From: Streptococcus pseudopneumoniae
Lineage (GTDB): Bacteria; Bacillota; Bacilli; Lactobacillales; Streptococcaceae
Assembly (NCBI RefSeq): GCF_001068775.1
Contig: NZ_JWAJ01000097.1
Coordinates: 1-64,000 of the forward strand
Direction: 5' to 3'
Length of the DNA: 64,000 nt
A program made the translations under genes and the position numbers. A model generated the notes under the pieces. That model did no database searches and was not told where the DNA came from. It worked only from the letters and a program-made list of their open reading frames with translations. Shown piece after piece: positions 8,965 through 17,228 of this stretch (within the stretch, counting starts at the first letter, position 1; each line of letters begins with the position of its first letter).

Positions 8965-10941
8965 TTATTTCAAGTTATTCACAAGTTCTACAAGGTTTTC
9001 AACTGTAAATCCATATTCTGCTAAAACTTTTGGTGCTGGGGCAGATGCTCCAAAGGTATCAATACCAAGAACTGCTCCATCAAGACCAACGTATTTATAC
9101 CAGTTTTGAGTTGCTCCCATTTCAACTGCTACACGGCGACGAACTGCATTTGGTAAGATTTCTTCTTTGTAGGCTGCATCTTGTGCGTCAAATACATCTG
9201 TAGATGGCATGCTGACTACGCGAACTTTGCCACCTTGACTTGCCAATTCTTTAGCGGCCGCAACAGCAAGATTAACCTCCGAACCAGTCGCAATCAAGAT
9301 TGTGTCGAAGTCTGCTGCATTTTCATAAACGACATAAGCACCTTTCGCAACCTTGTCAAAGTCTGTTCCTTCTTCAACAGTCAAGTTCTGACGAGTCAAG
9401 ACAAGAACAGTTGGTGTTTTCTCGCTCTTCACTGCTTGATACCAAGCTGCTTGAGTTTCACGCGCATCTGCTGGACGGAAAACATTGAGGTTTGGAATCG
9501 CACGAAGACCTGCCAAATGCTCAATTGGTTCATGAGTTGGACCATCTTCTCCGACTGCGATTGAATCGTGGGTGAAGACATAAGTTACAGGAAGACCTTG
9601 TAGAGCTGACAAGCGTACAGCCGCTTTCAGGTAGTCTGAGAATACGAAGAATGTTCCACCATAAACACGAAGTCCACCGTGAAGAGCCATTCCGTTCAAG
9701 ACAGTACCCATTGCAAATTCACGAACACCAAACTGGATATTACGATTTAAGCGATTTGCATCATCTTGAAGTCCATCAGTTTTGATGTAAGTCATATTTG
9801 AATGAGCAAGGTCTGCTGATCCACCAAGGAAGGTTGGCAACTTAGCTGCCACTACATTCAAAGCATCCTGACTTGAGTTACGAGTTGCTTGAGAGAAGCC
9901 ATTTTCTAAAGCTGGGAAGTCTTCTGGAGTCAACTCAACTGGATCGCGTCCTTCGATAATTGCTTCCACTTCTGCAGCAAGTTCTGGATGAGCTTCTTTG
10001 TAATCTGCGACTAGTTTTGTCCATGCTTCATAGGCTGATGCGCCACGGTCTGCAACATTTTCTTTGAAATCATCATAAACTTCTGCTGGGATTTCAAACT
10101 GTTCATAGTTCCAACCAAGTGCCTGGCGTGTTGCCGCAGTTTCATCCGCGCCAAGAGGGGCACCGTGTACGGCATTAGTTCCTTGTTTGTTCGGAGAACC
10201 ATAACCAATAACAGTTTTCACTTCGATCAAAGATGGTTTTCCTGAAGCCTTAGCTTCTTCAATAGCAGCATGAATAGCTTCTAAGTCTGTTCCATCTTCT
10301 ACCAAGGCTGTATACCAACCATAAGCATTGTAACGATCGCGGACACTTTCTGTGAAAGAATCTTTTGTCTCACCATCCAAGTTGATATCATTTGAATCAT
10401 AAAGAACAACCAACTTGTCAAGCTTTTGCAAGCCTGCATAAGAAGCAGCTTCACTTGAGACACCTTCCATCAAGTCACCATCTCCACAGATAACGTAAGT
10501 GTAGTGGTCAAAGATGTTGTAACCTTCGCGGTTATACTTGGCTGCAAGGAAGCGTTCTGCTTGTGCAAAACCTGTCGCAGTCGCAATCCCTTGTCCTAGA
10601 GGGCCTGTTGTTGCATCAACCCCTGCTGTATGACCGAATTCTGGGTGACCTGGAGTTTTAGAGCCCCATTGACGGAAGTTCTTCACTTCATCCATGCTCA
10701 CATCTTCAAATCCTGAAAGGTGAAGAAGGGCATAAAGAAGCATTGATCCGTGACCAGCTGAAAGAATGAAACGGTCGCGGTTAATCCAGTTTGGTTGAGC
10801 TGGATTGATACGAAGTTCTTTAGTGAAAAGGCTGTAAGCCATCGGTGCTGCACCCATTACCACCCCTGGGTGACCTGAGTTGGCTTTATTGATAGCGTCA
10901 ATACCTAGAAAACGAATCGCATTAACAGATAGATTTGACAT
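8965..10941 (-). CDS. tkt: Transketolase
   Basis: Thiamine-diphosphate enzyme of the non-oxidative pentose phosphate pathway that moves two-carbon units between ketoses and aldoses. The 658-aa protein has the N-terminal ThDP site ([26 protein letters not shown] with Mg ligands through YDSND), the pyrimidine domain ([19 protein letters not shown]) and the C-terminal domain. It sits downstream of ulaG. That fits its use of D-xylulose-5-phosphate made by the ascorbate pathway, but it has its own promoter. Confidence 0.97.
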   Translation of the reverse strand: MSNLSVNAIRFLGIDAINKANSGHPGVVMGAAPMAYSLFTKELRINPAQPNWINRDRFILSAGHGSMLLYALLHLSGFEDVSMDEVKNFRQWGSKTPGHPEFGHTAGVDATTGPLGQGIATATGFAQAERFLAAKYNREGYNIFDHYTYVICGDGDLMEGVSSEAASYAGLQKLDKLVVLYDSNDINLDGETKDSFTESVRDRYNAYGWYTALVEDGTDLEAIHAAIEEAKASGKPSLIEVKTVIGYGSPNKQGTNAVHGAPLGADETAATRQALGWNYEQFEIPAEVYDDFKENVADRGASAYEAWTKLVADYKEAHPELAAEVEAIIEGRDPVELTPEDFPALENGFSQATRNSSQDALNVVAAKLPTFLGGSADLAHSNMTYIKTDGLQDDANRLNRNIQFGVREFAMGTVLNGMALHGGLRVYGGTFFVFSDYLKAAVRLSALQGLPVTYVFTHDSIAVGEDGPTHEPIEHLAGLRAIPNLNVFRPADARETQAAWYQAVKSEKTPTVLVLTRQNLTVEEGTDFDKVAKGAYVVYENAADFDTILIATGSEVNLAVAAAKELASQGGKVRVVSMPSTDVFDAQDAAYKEEILPNAVRRRVAVEMGATQNWYKYVGLDGAVLGIDTFGASAPAPKVLAEYGFTVENLVELVNNLK

Positions 10942-10962
10942 AGAATTTCCTTTCTCTTTGAG

Positions 10963-10978
10963 GTGATAGGTCTATCAC
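10963..10978 (-). promoter_or_regulatory. Inverted repeat in the tkt leader
   Basis: GTGATAG-GT-CTATCAC lies between the predicted +1 and the tkt ribosome site. The 7-bp perfect arms with a 2-bp gap suggest a protein operator rather than an RNA hairpin. No regulator can be named. Confidence 0.4.
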
Positions 10979-10994
10979 ATATTCTATTTGTACT

Positions 10995-11023
10995 ATTATA
11001 TGAAAATTATCCGTATCGTGCAA
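10995..11023 (-). promoter_or_regulatory. tkt promoter
   Basis: On the minus strand TTGCAC (11018-11023), a 17-bp spacer and a perfect TATAAT (10995-11000). The -35 box lies in the loop of the ulaG terminator. Confidence 0.75.
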
Positions 11024-11034
11024 CATACGGATAA
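11007..11034 (-). terminator. ulaG terminator overlapping the tkt promoter
   Basis: TTATCCGTAT and ATACGGATAA form a perfect 10-bp stem with an 8-nt loop, followed by TTTTCA on the minus strand, 22 nt past the ulaG stop. Confidence 0.65.
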
Positions 11035-11055
11035 CCTCCAGAAAAAATTTTTATA

Positions 11056-12147
11056 TTAAAGCAAGGCTTTGAATTGGATATTCGAGTCTTGTTCGAAGCA
11101 GTCATCAAAACCACGTGGGTGATGATATTCTATTAAGTGTTGGTCTTGAGGATAAGTGTATTTTCCACCAACTTCCCAGATAAATGGATGGAAATCGTAT
11201 TGCAAACGATCTTTTCTCATTTTCCAAAGTTCTAGGATTTCATTCGTAGAAGCCATGAAGTTAGACCAGATATCATAGTGAACTGGGATAATGACTTTAG
11301 CACGAAGATTTTCTGCCATGCGAAGTAGGTCGATAGAGGTCATTTTATCTTGGATACCAACTGGGTTTTCACCATAGTTATTCAAAGCAACATCAATTTT
11401 GAAATCTTTACCATGTTTCGCAAAGTAGTTTGAGAAGTGAGAATCCGCACCATGATAGATGGTTCCACCTGGTGTTTCAAAGACATAGTTAACAGCCTTT
11501 TGAGCCATTTCTTCATCAGTAACAGCTAAGCCAGCAAGTTCACCACCTGTCTCATCAGCACCGTTCACTGGTAGAGTTACCAAGCAAGTACGGTCAAATG
11601 ATTCTACCGCATGAATCTTCATGTCTTTTAGTTCAATAGTATCACCTGGTTTAACAACGATGATGCGTTCTTTTGGAACACCCCATCCTTCCCAGATTCG
11701 TCCACAATGGTAAGGACCGATAAACTTAACATGTTCTAACTTAGGATTGTTGAGAATTGCTGCAGCTGTGTATGGGTCGATATGGTCACTATGGAAGTGT
11801 GAAACCAAGTAGTAGTCGAGTTCATTGATAGCAAATGGATCGATAACCATTGGCTGAACACGTAAGTTTGGTTGCAATTTACGAACACCTGCCATATTTG
11901 CCATTTGGTGTCCGCGAACCATATCTTTCACTTTTTTGGTTGATTTTCCACGGTTTGACCAAAGGTCCATGACAACGTTAGCACCACCTGGTGTCTTAAT
12001 CCAAGTACCACAGTTGCCTAGCCACCACATGGCAAAGTTTCCTTCAGGAACGACTTCTTCTTCGATTTCTTCGTTCAACCATGTTCCCCACTCTGGGAAA
12101 GTAGCTAAAATCCATGATTCTCTTGTAATTTCTTTTACGTTTGGCAT
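11056..12147 (-). CDS. ulaG: L-ascorbate-6-phosphate lactonase
   Basis: Opens the lactone ring of L-ascorbate-6-phosphate to 3-keto-L-gulonate-6-phosphate, the first intracellular step after PTS uptake. The 363-aa protein belongs to the metallo-beta-lactamase superfamily. The metal-binding motif SHFHSDHID stands near residue 117, with further His and Asp ligands in [12 protein letters not shown] and VHYDIW. It is transcribed separately from ulaA-F, behind a promoter that shares a 57-bp element with the ulaA promoter. Confidence 0.95.
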   Translation of the reverse strand: MPNVKEITRESWILATFPEWGTWLNEEIEEEVVPEGNFAMWWLGNCGTWIKTPGGANVVMDLWSNRGKSTKKVKDMVRGHQMANMAGVRKLQPNLRVQPMVIDPFAINELDYYLVSHFHSDHIDPYTAAAILNNPKLEHVKFIGPYHCGRIWEGWGVPKERIIVVKPGDTIELKDMKIHAVESFDRTCLVTLPVNGADETGGELAGLAVTDEEMAQKAVNYVFETPGGTIYHGADSHFSNYFAKHGKDFKIDVALNNYGENPVGIQDKMTSIDLLRMAENLRAKVIIPVHYDIWSNFMASTNEILELWKMRKDRLQYDFHPFIWEVGGKYTYPQDQHLIEYHHPRGFDDCFEQDSNIQFKALL

Positions 12148-12189
12148 TTGAAATCCTCCATATTTTGTTCAAGTATTTATTTCATACTT

Positions 12190-12270
12190 AGTATAACACC
12201 GACCGATATATTAAAAAAGACCAAGAAAAACACAGGCTTGTGTTCATCATTGGACTGTGATGTTTATGAT
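12190..12270 (-). promoter_or_regulatory. ulaG promoter with ula-type activator element
   Basis: Extended -10 TGTTATACT (TATACT at 12190-12195) with no usable -35. Exactly 18 bp upstream begins a 57-bp block (12214-12270) that aligns without gaps to 18745-18801 in front of ulaA at 43 of 57 positions. It contains AACACAAGCCTGTGTT (12229-12244, minus strand), an inverted repeat at the place of the known UlaR-type site, and overlaps the ulaR stop codon. Confidence 0.7.
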
Positions 12271-13937
12271 TCATCTAAAAAAGCTTGGATGACTAATTCT
12301 TGGTTGATTAAAAGTTGAATTTCTTCTTGTAATTTTGCTGCAGCGTGTTTATCAGATATATAGGTAGTAATAATGGTTGAGAGATTATCCTTGAAGGTCC
12401 GACCATTCTTTTGAAGAACCTTATTTTTCATAAAGTCTGTCATGCGTAAAATATCTTCTGCCTCAAGTATGGGATTTACCTTTAGTACTGGGAAGCGACT
12501 CTCAAGCTCATCGTTTGTTGTAAGTAGCAAATCAACCTGAGTAATATCCTCCACGCTTTTGAACTGCTCAGTGGTAAAGACTGCCCCAATCTGTTCGTTT
12601 GGAAGATAGAAGCGACATTGTTTAAGTAAGAGTTTAGAAACGCCCACTCCTTCATCACACACAATATAAATCTTCTTGGTATTGTTTTGAATCGATGGAG
12701 TATACTTTAAAAATCCCCCAACATGAATGGTCAGATAGGCAATCTCATCATCTGTCAATCGAATCTGCCAGGCTTCTTCTAGCACTTCTGCACATCTTTT
12801 TGTAATTACGAAAAGCTCACTATACTTGGAACGAATCTGACGTGTCAAAGGATTTTTTGAGAAGATCCCATAGTTTTTTCTAAATAGTAGAGCCTTACAG
12901 TGAATCACGAGATTTCTCAACAAGTCTTCTTTCTGTTCAATCTCCATTCTGGTTTGAGATTCAAAATACCAAATAAACTCTTCTAAAGCTCTTCTCAAAT
13001 GTTGAAAATCTTTACTTTCTGCATGGATGTCTCGATCTTTTCGATAGGATAACAAAAGAATGGCCAAGAGAGATGTATCTAATTCTGAAAACGAGATGCC
13101 AAATGTTTCAAACAAGCGTTCTCCTAGTTTCTTAGACACCTGGTATTCTATCCTCTTTCGAATCAATGAAAATTCTTGATCAATTTCTTGATGTTTATCT
13201 TGATTTCGAGTAACGGTATCACACCCTAGTAGAAGATAGGGAAGGACCTGTAACATAAAGGTGACTTCGTGATGGTTTATTTTTTTCCCTAAATTTTGCT
13301 CAACCAGTGGAACTTGTTTTTTGAGGAATTGATTGACCTCATCAGAAAGAAGCATCTCATCTTCTAATCGCTCCTTGATTTTCTCCTCTAAAATAGCTAC
13401 AAAAGCTGGGGTCTCCTCTATAAAGATATGATAGAGAAGGGATTGAAGATACTGGATTTTATTAAGAGGGTGTGCATTCAAGTAGTAACCACGAGATTTA
13501 CTAACTTGAAGTGTTACTTGATACTGCTCCAAGGTTAGCTGGTAACGAATGCTATTTAAGTCATTAAGGACTGTATTTCGAGAGACTTCTGTTAATTCCA
13601 TGAGTTTTTCAAGCGTGATTCTCTCTTTGGAAATACCAATCAGAAGTAGCATCAGCTGCATTCGCTCGTTGGCACTCATGATGTAATCATAAGAATCAAC
13701 TTCGTCTAATAATTGACGACAAGCTTCTCTTTGTTCCTCGGTTAAGTGAATACCAATCCGAGGCAGACTGATGATATGCAAATTCTCATCATCCAAAGCA
13801 TCATTGATTTTATCAATGTGATAGTAGATTTTTCTTCGAGATTGAGCTAGATCTTTTGAAATGGCCATAATCGTTTTGGACGTTTCTTGATCCATCAAAT
13901 ATTGAAGCAAGTCACAGCTCGCCTTATCTAAAACCAT
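12264..13937 (-). CDS. ulaR: BglG-type PRD regulator, probable ascorbate-operon activator UlaR
   Basis: PTS-controlled transcriptional activator. The 557-aa protein has N-terminal helix-turn-helix segments (about 15-60 and about 100-140), two PRD domains (about 180-400) with conserved histidines phosphorylated by PTS proteins, an EIIB-gat-like domain (VCDEGVGVSKLL near 430) and a short C-terminal tail. No RNA-binding CAT domain is visible, so it is a DNA-binding activator rather than an antiterminator. GAGGAGTATGAATT precedes the ATG. It lies between ulaF and ulaG, consistent with control of both promoters. Confidence 0.88.
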   Translation of the reverse strand: MVLDKASCDLLQYLMDQETSKTIMAISKDLAQSRRKIYYHIDKINDALDDENLHIISLPRIGIHLTEEQREACRQLLDEVDSYDYIMSANERMQLMLLLIGISKERITLEKLMELTEVSRNTVLNDLNSIRYQLTLEQYQVTLQVSKSRGYYLNAHPLNKIQYLQSLLYHIFIEETPAFVAILEEKIKERLEDEMLLSDEVNQFLKKQVPLVEQNLGKKINHHEVTFMLQVLPYLLLGCDTVTRNQDKHQEIDQEFSLIRKRIEYQVSKKLGERLFETFGISFSELDTSLLAILLLSYRKDRDIHAESKDFQHLRRALEEFIWYFESQTRMEIEQKEDLLRNLVIHCKALLFRKNYGIFSKNPLTRQIRSKYSELFVITKRCAEVLEEAWQIRLTDDEIAYLTIHVGGFLKYTPSIQNNTKKIYIVCDEGVGVSKLLLKQCRFYLPNEQIGAVFTTEQFKSVEDITQVDLLLTTNDELESRFPVLKVNPILEAEDILRMTDFMKNKVLQKNGRTFKDNLSTIITTYISDKHAAAKLQEEIQLLINQELVIQAFLDES

Positions 13938-13954
13938 AATTCATACTCCTCTAT

Positions 13955-13971
13955 TTGTCAATCGCTTCCAA
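13955..13971 (-). promoter_or_regulatory. Possible cre (CcpA) site upstream of ulaR
   Basis: TTGGAAGCGATTGACAA on the minus strand resembles the catabolite-response element core TGnAARCGnW but departs from the 3' half. A site between promoter and start would give glucose repression of the regulator. Confidence 0.35.
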
Positions 13972-14059
13972 AACAACTTTATAATGGTATCACATTCGTA
14001 AAGACTTTGCAATTATGTACTGTAAACTCTTAACAGTGGATACTTACAACTACAAAAGC

Positions 14060-14087
14060 GAGGCTTGGATCGTAAGGTCCTAGCCTC
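14060..14087 (-). terminator. Terminator of the ulaABCDEF operon
   Basis: GAGGCTtGGA and the matching GTCCtAGCCTC form an imperfect long stem 17 nt after the ulaF stop, followed by GCTTTTG on the minus strand. Confidence 0.7.
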
Positions 14088-14103
14088 TTTTCAATTCAAT
14101 TTC

Positions 14104-14811
14104 TTATTTCTTTTGACCGTAATAAGCATTTGGTCCATGTTTACGTTGGTAGTGCTTTTCTAGGATGTACTGGGGAGCAGGTTCAACTCTTGGATTGATT
14201 TGCTCTGTGAAGCGATTCATCTTAGATACTTCCTCTAGTACAACTGAGTGATAAACAGCATTTTCTGGATTTTTGCCCCAGGTGAATGGACCGTGATTGC
14301 GCACGACAATCCCTGGAACTTCAACTGGATTAAGACCACGACGCTCAAACTCTTCCACGATGACCAGGCCAGTATCTTTTTCATAGGCCACTTCTACTTC
14401 ATCCTTAGTCAAACTACGAGCGCAAGGGATTGAACCGTAGAAATAATCTGCATGGGTTGTTCCATAGAAAGGAATATCACGACCTGCCTGAGCCCAACCA
14501 ACAGCTTCTGTCGAATGGGTATGGACCACACTAACAATCTCTGGCCAAGCCTTATATAACTGCACATGAGTTGGAAGGTCCGAAGATGGTCTTAAATCTC
14601 CTTCTAGAACCTTGCCATCCAGGTCAGTTACCACCATGTTTTCAGGTGTCAATTCGTCATAATCTACGCCTGATGGTTTGATAACAATGACACCGAGTTC
14701 GCGATTGACTTCAGATACATTGCCCCAGGTAAATTTAACAAGTCCATGTTTTGGCAATGATTGATTGGCATCACAGACTCGTTTACGCATAGCATTGATT
14801 ACTTGATTCAT
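14104..14811 (-). CDS. ulaF: L-ribulose-5-phosphate 4-epimerase
   Basis: Converts L-ribulose-5-phosphate to D-xylulose-5-phosphate, the last step of the ascorbate branch. The 235-aa protein is a class II aldolase/epimerase. Zinc ligands are in VVHTHSTEAVGWA (near 96) and VVRNHGPFTWG (near 168), and the phosphate-binding TWGNVSEV and KPSGVDYDE stretches are present. An araD identity is equally possible by sequence, but the operon context makes the ula role likely. The start is one base from the ulaE stop. Confidence 0.93.
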   Translation of the reverse strand: MNQVINAMRKRVCDANQSLPKHGLVKFTWGNVSEVNRELGVIVIKPSGVDYDELTPENMVVTDLDGKVLEGDLRPSSDLPTHVQLYKAWPEIVSVVHTHSTEAVGWAQAGRDIPFYGTTHADYFYGSIPCARSLTKDEVEVAYEKDTGLVIVEEFERRGLNPVEVPGIVVRNHGPFTWGKNPENAVYHSVVLEEVSKMNRFTEQINPRVEPAPQYILEKHYQRKHGPNAYYGQKK

Positions 14812-14812
14812 C

Positions 14813-15676
14813 TTACATCAAACCTGCTTTCTTAATTAGTGGATAGAGAAAAGCTTGCGCCTCTTGAATGGCTGCGCGTGTTTCTTCTACAGTTTCACAA
14901 TTTTCAGACCACATTTCGATTAGGAAAGGTCCATTATAATTAGTTTGTTTTAAAATATCGAAAGCTTCTTCCCATTTGACACAACCTTGCCCGAAAGGTA
15001 CATCTCGGAATTGGCCCTTTGAACTTTCTGTCACTGCATAAGTATCCTTGAGATGGAGAGCGGCGATAGCATGGTGACCTAGATAGAACTCACTATAGAC
15101 ATCATTATGCCAGGCAGATACATTACCAATATCTGGGTAGACAAAAAGGTAGGGAGAGTCAATCTCTTTTTCTACAGCCAAGTATTTTTCGATGCTATTG
15201 ATAAAAGGATCATCCATAATTTCAATGGCAAGTACCACCTGAGCTTCTTCAGCCCAGTCACAAGCTTTTCTCAAATTTTTGATAAAACGTTGGCGTGTCT
15301 GGGGTGACTTTTCCTCATAGTAAACATCGTAACCAGCTAATTGAATCGTACGAACTCCCAAGTCTTGGGCTAATTCGATACATTTTTTCATGAGTTCTAG
15401 AGATTTTTCCTCTAGAACTGGATCATTTGATCCCAATGGGTAGCGACGATGACCTGAAAAACAGATAGAAGGAATACGAACTCCAGTTTCATAGATCGCT
15501 TTGACAACTTCCAAGCGTTCTTCCTTGCTCCAGTCAAGTCTTGCTAAACGCTCATCACGTTCGTCAATAGACATCTCGACAAAATCAAAGCCTAACTCCT
15601 TAGCAAAATTTAAACGTTCTAGCCAAGTAAAGTGTGTCGGGGTTGCCTTTTCATAAATTCCAATTGGACGTGCCAT
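14813..15676 (-). CDS. ulaE: L-ribulose-5-phosphate 3-epimerase (L-xylulose-5-phosphate epimerase)
   Basis: Converts L-xylulose-5-phosphate to L-ribulose-5-phosphate. The 287-aa xylose-isomerase-like TIM barrel begins with MARPIGIYEKATP. Metal-coordinating segments include EIMDDPFINS, YPDIGNVSAWHND and LHLKDTYAV, followed by GPFLIEMWSE. It is tightly packed between ulaD (3 nt) and ulaF (1 nt). Confidence 0.93.
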   Translation of the reverse strand: MARPIGIYEKATPTHFTWLERLNFAKELGFDFVEMSIDERDERLARLDWSKEERLEVVKAIYETGVRIPSICFSGHRRYPLGSNDPVLEEKSLELMKKCIELAQDLGVRTIQLAGYDVYYEEKSPQTRQRFIKNLRKACDWAEEAQVVLAIEIMDDPFINSIEKYLAVEKEIDSPYLFVYPDIGNVSAWHNDVYSEFYLGHHAIAALHLKDTYAVTESSKGQFRDVPFGQGCVKWEEAFDILKQTNYNGPFLIEMWSENCETVEETRAAIQEAQAFLYPLIKKAGLM

Positions 15677-15679
15677 GGT

Positions 15680-16345
15680 TTACCCCCAAATTCGTTTGAT
15701 TTCATCCTTGAAGGCACGCGCTGCTCCTGCTGGATCCGCAGCCTCTGTAATTCCACGACCTGCGATAAAGGTAAAAACATCAACACCTTCAAAGAGTTTG
15801 AGAGTATCTACATCTAGACCACCTGTTACAGAAACTCGGAAGCCCATGTCAATGAGTTTTTTAACCTTATTAAGGTCTTTTTCACCCCAAGTTTCACCAG
15901 CAAGAAGGGCATCACGAGATTGGTGATAGATAGCTTGTGAGATACCTGCATCTAGCCAAAGCTGAGCTTGTTCAAAAGTCCAATCACCATAAAGCTCGAT
16001 CTGGATTTCGCCTCGGTCCCCACGTTCAGCCTTGATAGCCTTTAGAGCGGCTTCCATAGTAGGGATGGTTGCACAACAGATACAAGTCATCCAATCTGCT
16101 CCACGAACGGCATTATTTTTGGCAACTGTTCCACCAGCATCAGCACATTTTGTGTCTGCTACAATAATCTTATCTGGGAAAAGGCTTCGCAAGACCTCAA
16201 CCAGTTCACTTCCAACTTGAAGCAAGCAAACAGTTCCAGCTTCGATAATATCTACTTCCTGACCAACAGAAACAGCTGCTTTAATTGCTCCTTGCAAGTC
16301 TGAATGGTCTAATGCAACTTGTAAATTAGGTATTCTTTTTGTCAT
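15680..16345 (-). CDS. ulaD: 3-keto-L-gulonate-6-phosphate decarboxylase
   Basis: Mg-dependent decarboxylase of the OMP-decarboxylase suprafamily, giving L-xylulose-5-phosphate. It is 221 aa from MTKRIPNLQVALDHSDL. The active-site signature is in IIVADTKCADAGG (the DxK-x4-D type motif near residue 64) and in the TGGLDVDTL and FIAGRGIT phosphate loops. The start at 16343-16345 follows AGAGGAATAAAGAG. A longer reading adds 23 residues with no family match and overlaps ulaC. Confidence 0.92.
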   Translation of the reverse strand: MTKRIPNLQVALDHSDLQGAIKAAVSVGQEVDIIEAGTVCLLQVGSELVEVLRSLFPDKIIVADTKCADAGGTVAKNNAVRGADWMTCICCATIPTMEAALKAIKAERGDRGEIQIELYGDWTFEQAQLWLDAGISQAIYHQSRDALLAGETWGEKDLNKVKKLIDMGFRVSVTGGLDVDTLKLFEGVDVFTFIAGRGITEAADPAGAARAFKDEIKRIWG

Positions 16346-16361
16346 CTCTTTATTCCTCTTT

Positions 16362-16847
16362 CTAACTTTCCAAATCCAATCCTTCGAGATAAGGGCTATC
16401 CTTAGATTCTTCAATCATCGCCAAGACATCTTCTTTAGTCTGGCAAGCCTGTAAACGTGCGATAGAATCTTCTAATTCAAATAAGGCAATGATTTGTGGA
16501 ATAGCTACACTTGTGTGAATTTTTGAGCTTGTTGCTGCTAGTGCCAACAAAACAGAGACCTCTTTCCCATCTGGAAATACAACAGGATTTTGCAAGGTAA
16601 TCAATGAAAAGGCATCTCTTTGTACTCCAGCTTCAGGTCTAGCATGGGGCATAGCCATACCTGGCATCAAGATATAGTAAGGACCATACTCTTCAGTCGA
16701 TTCGATGATAGCATCGTAATACTCTGGCAAAATCGCCCCACTTTCAATCAAGGGATCTACTGCTACCTTGACTGCTTCTTTCCAATCGTTAGCTTCTAAA
16801 CCTAGTCGGATCGAGTCATTGTCAATTAAAGCTTGTTTTAAATTCAT
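16362..16847 (-). CDS. ulaC: PTS ascorbate-specific EIIA component
   Basis: Cytoplasmic phosphocarrier passing phosphate from HPr to UlaB. The 161-aa protein is of the mannitol/fructose EIIA type. The phosphorylated histidine is in GMAMPHARPEAGV near residue 71. GGAGGCAGAT precedes the ATG. It is separated from ulaB by a 76-nt spacer that holds a strong hairpin. Confidence 0.94.
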   Translation of the reverse strand: MNLKQALIDNDSIRLGLEANDWKEAVKVAVDPLIESGAILPEYYDAIIESTEEYGPYYILMPGMAMPHARPEAGVQRDAFSLITLQNPVVFPDGKEVSVLLALAATSSKIHTSVAIPQIIALFELEDSIARLQACQTKEDVLAMIEESKDSPYLEGLDLES

Positions 16848-16868
16848 ATCTGCCTCCTTTATTTAAAG

Positions 16869-16917
16869 AGGGAGAAGGACAGAAACGATAACTCTCAGTT
16901 TCTGTCCAGCCCCCTCC
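16869..16917 (-). other. Intercistronic hairpin between ulaB and ulaC
   Basis: GGACAGAAAC and GTTTCTGTCC form a perfect 10-bp stem (16877-16907), extended outward by GAGGGAG against CCCCCTC. There is no following T run, so it looks like a processing or stability element that separates transporter mRNA segments rather than a terminator. Confidence 0.55.
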
Positions 16918-16923
16918 AACCTT

Positions 16924-17205
16924 TTACTGTAGTGCTTGACTGAGTTTTTCAGTAATTTCTTTATCATCCATCAAGTTGTCAAGCCCAATTAACTTCCCAT
17001 TAGTCCGACCTTCCAATTCTTGGATTAAATGAAGAGAAGCGATTACGATGTCATAGCCTGCTGCTAAACCTTTTGCTTCACCGACACTGCATGAATTGAC
17101 TGTAAAATCTGTTTGATTAAGTTTACGGAGGGCATTTTCAACCTTCATCTTGATAACCATAGATGAACCCATTCCATTTCCGCACGCTGCTAATACTTTA
17201 ACCAT
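16924..17205 (-). CDS. ulaB: PTS ascorbate-specific EIIB component
   Basis: Accepts phosphate from UlaC on the cysteine in VLAACGNGMGSSMVIK (residue about 8) and transfers it to ascorbate in UlaA. The 93-aa length and the CGNGxGSS loop are typical of the lactose/ascorbate EIIB fold. It lies 23 nt downstream of ulaA in the same operon. Confidence 0.95.
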   Translation of the reverse strand: MVKVLAACGNGMGSSMVIKMKVENALRKLNQTDFTVNSCSVGEAKGLAAGYDIVIASLHLIQELEGRTNGKLIGLDNLMDDKEITEKLSQALQ

Positions 17206-17228
17206 TTTATTTTCTCCTTTTCTAGAAA

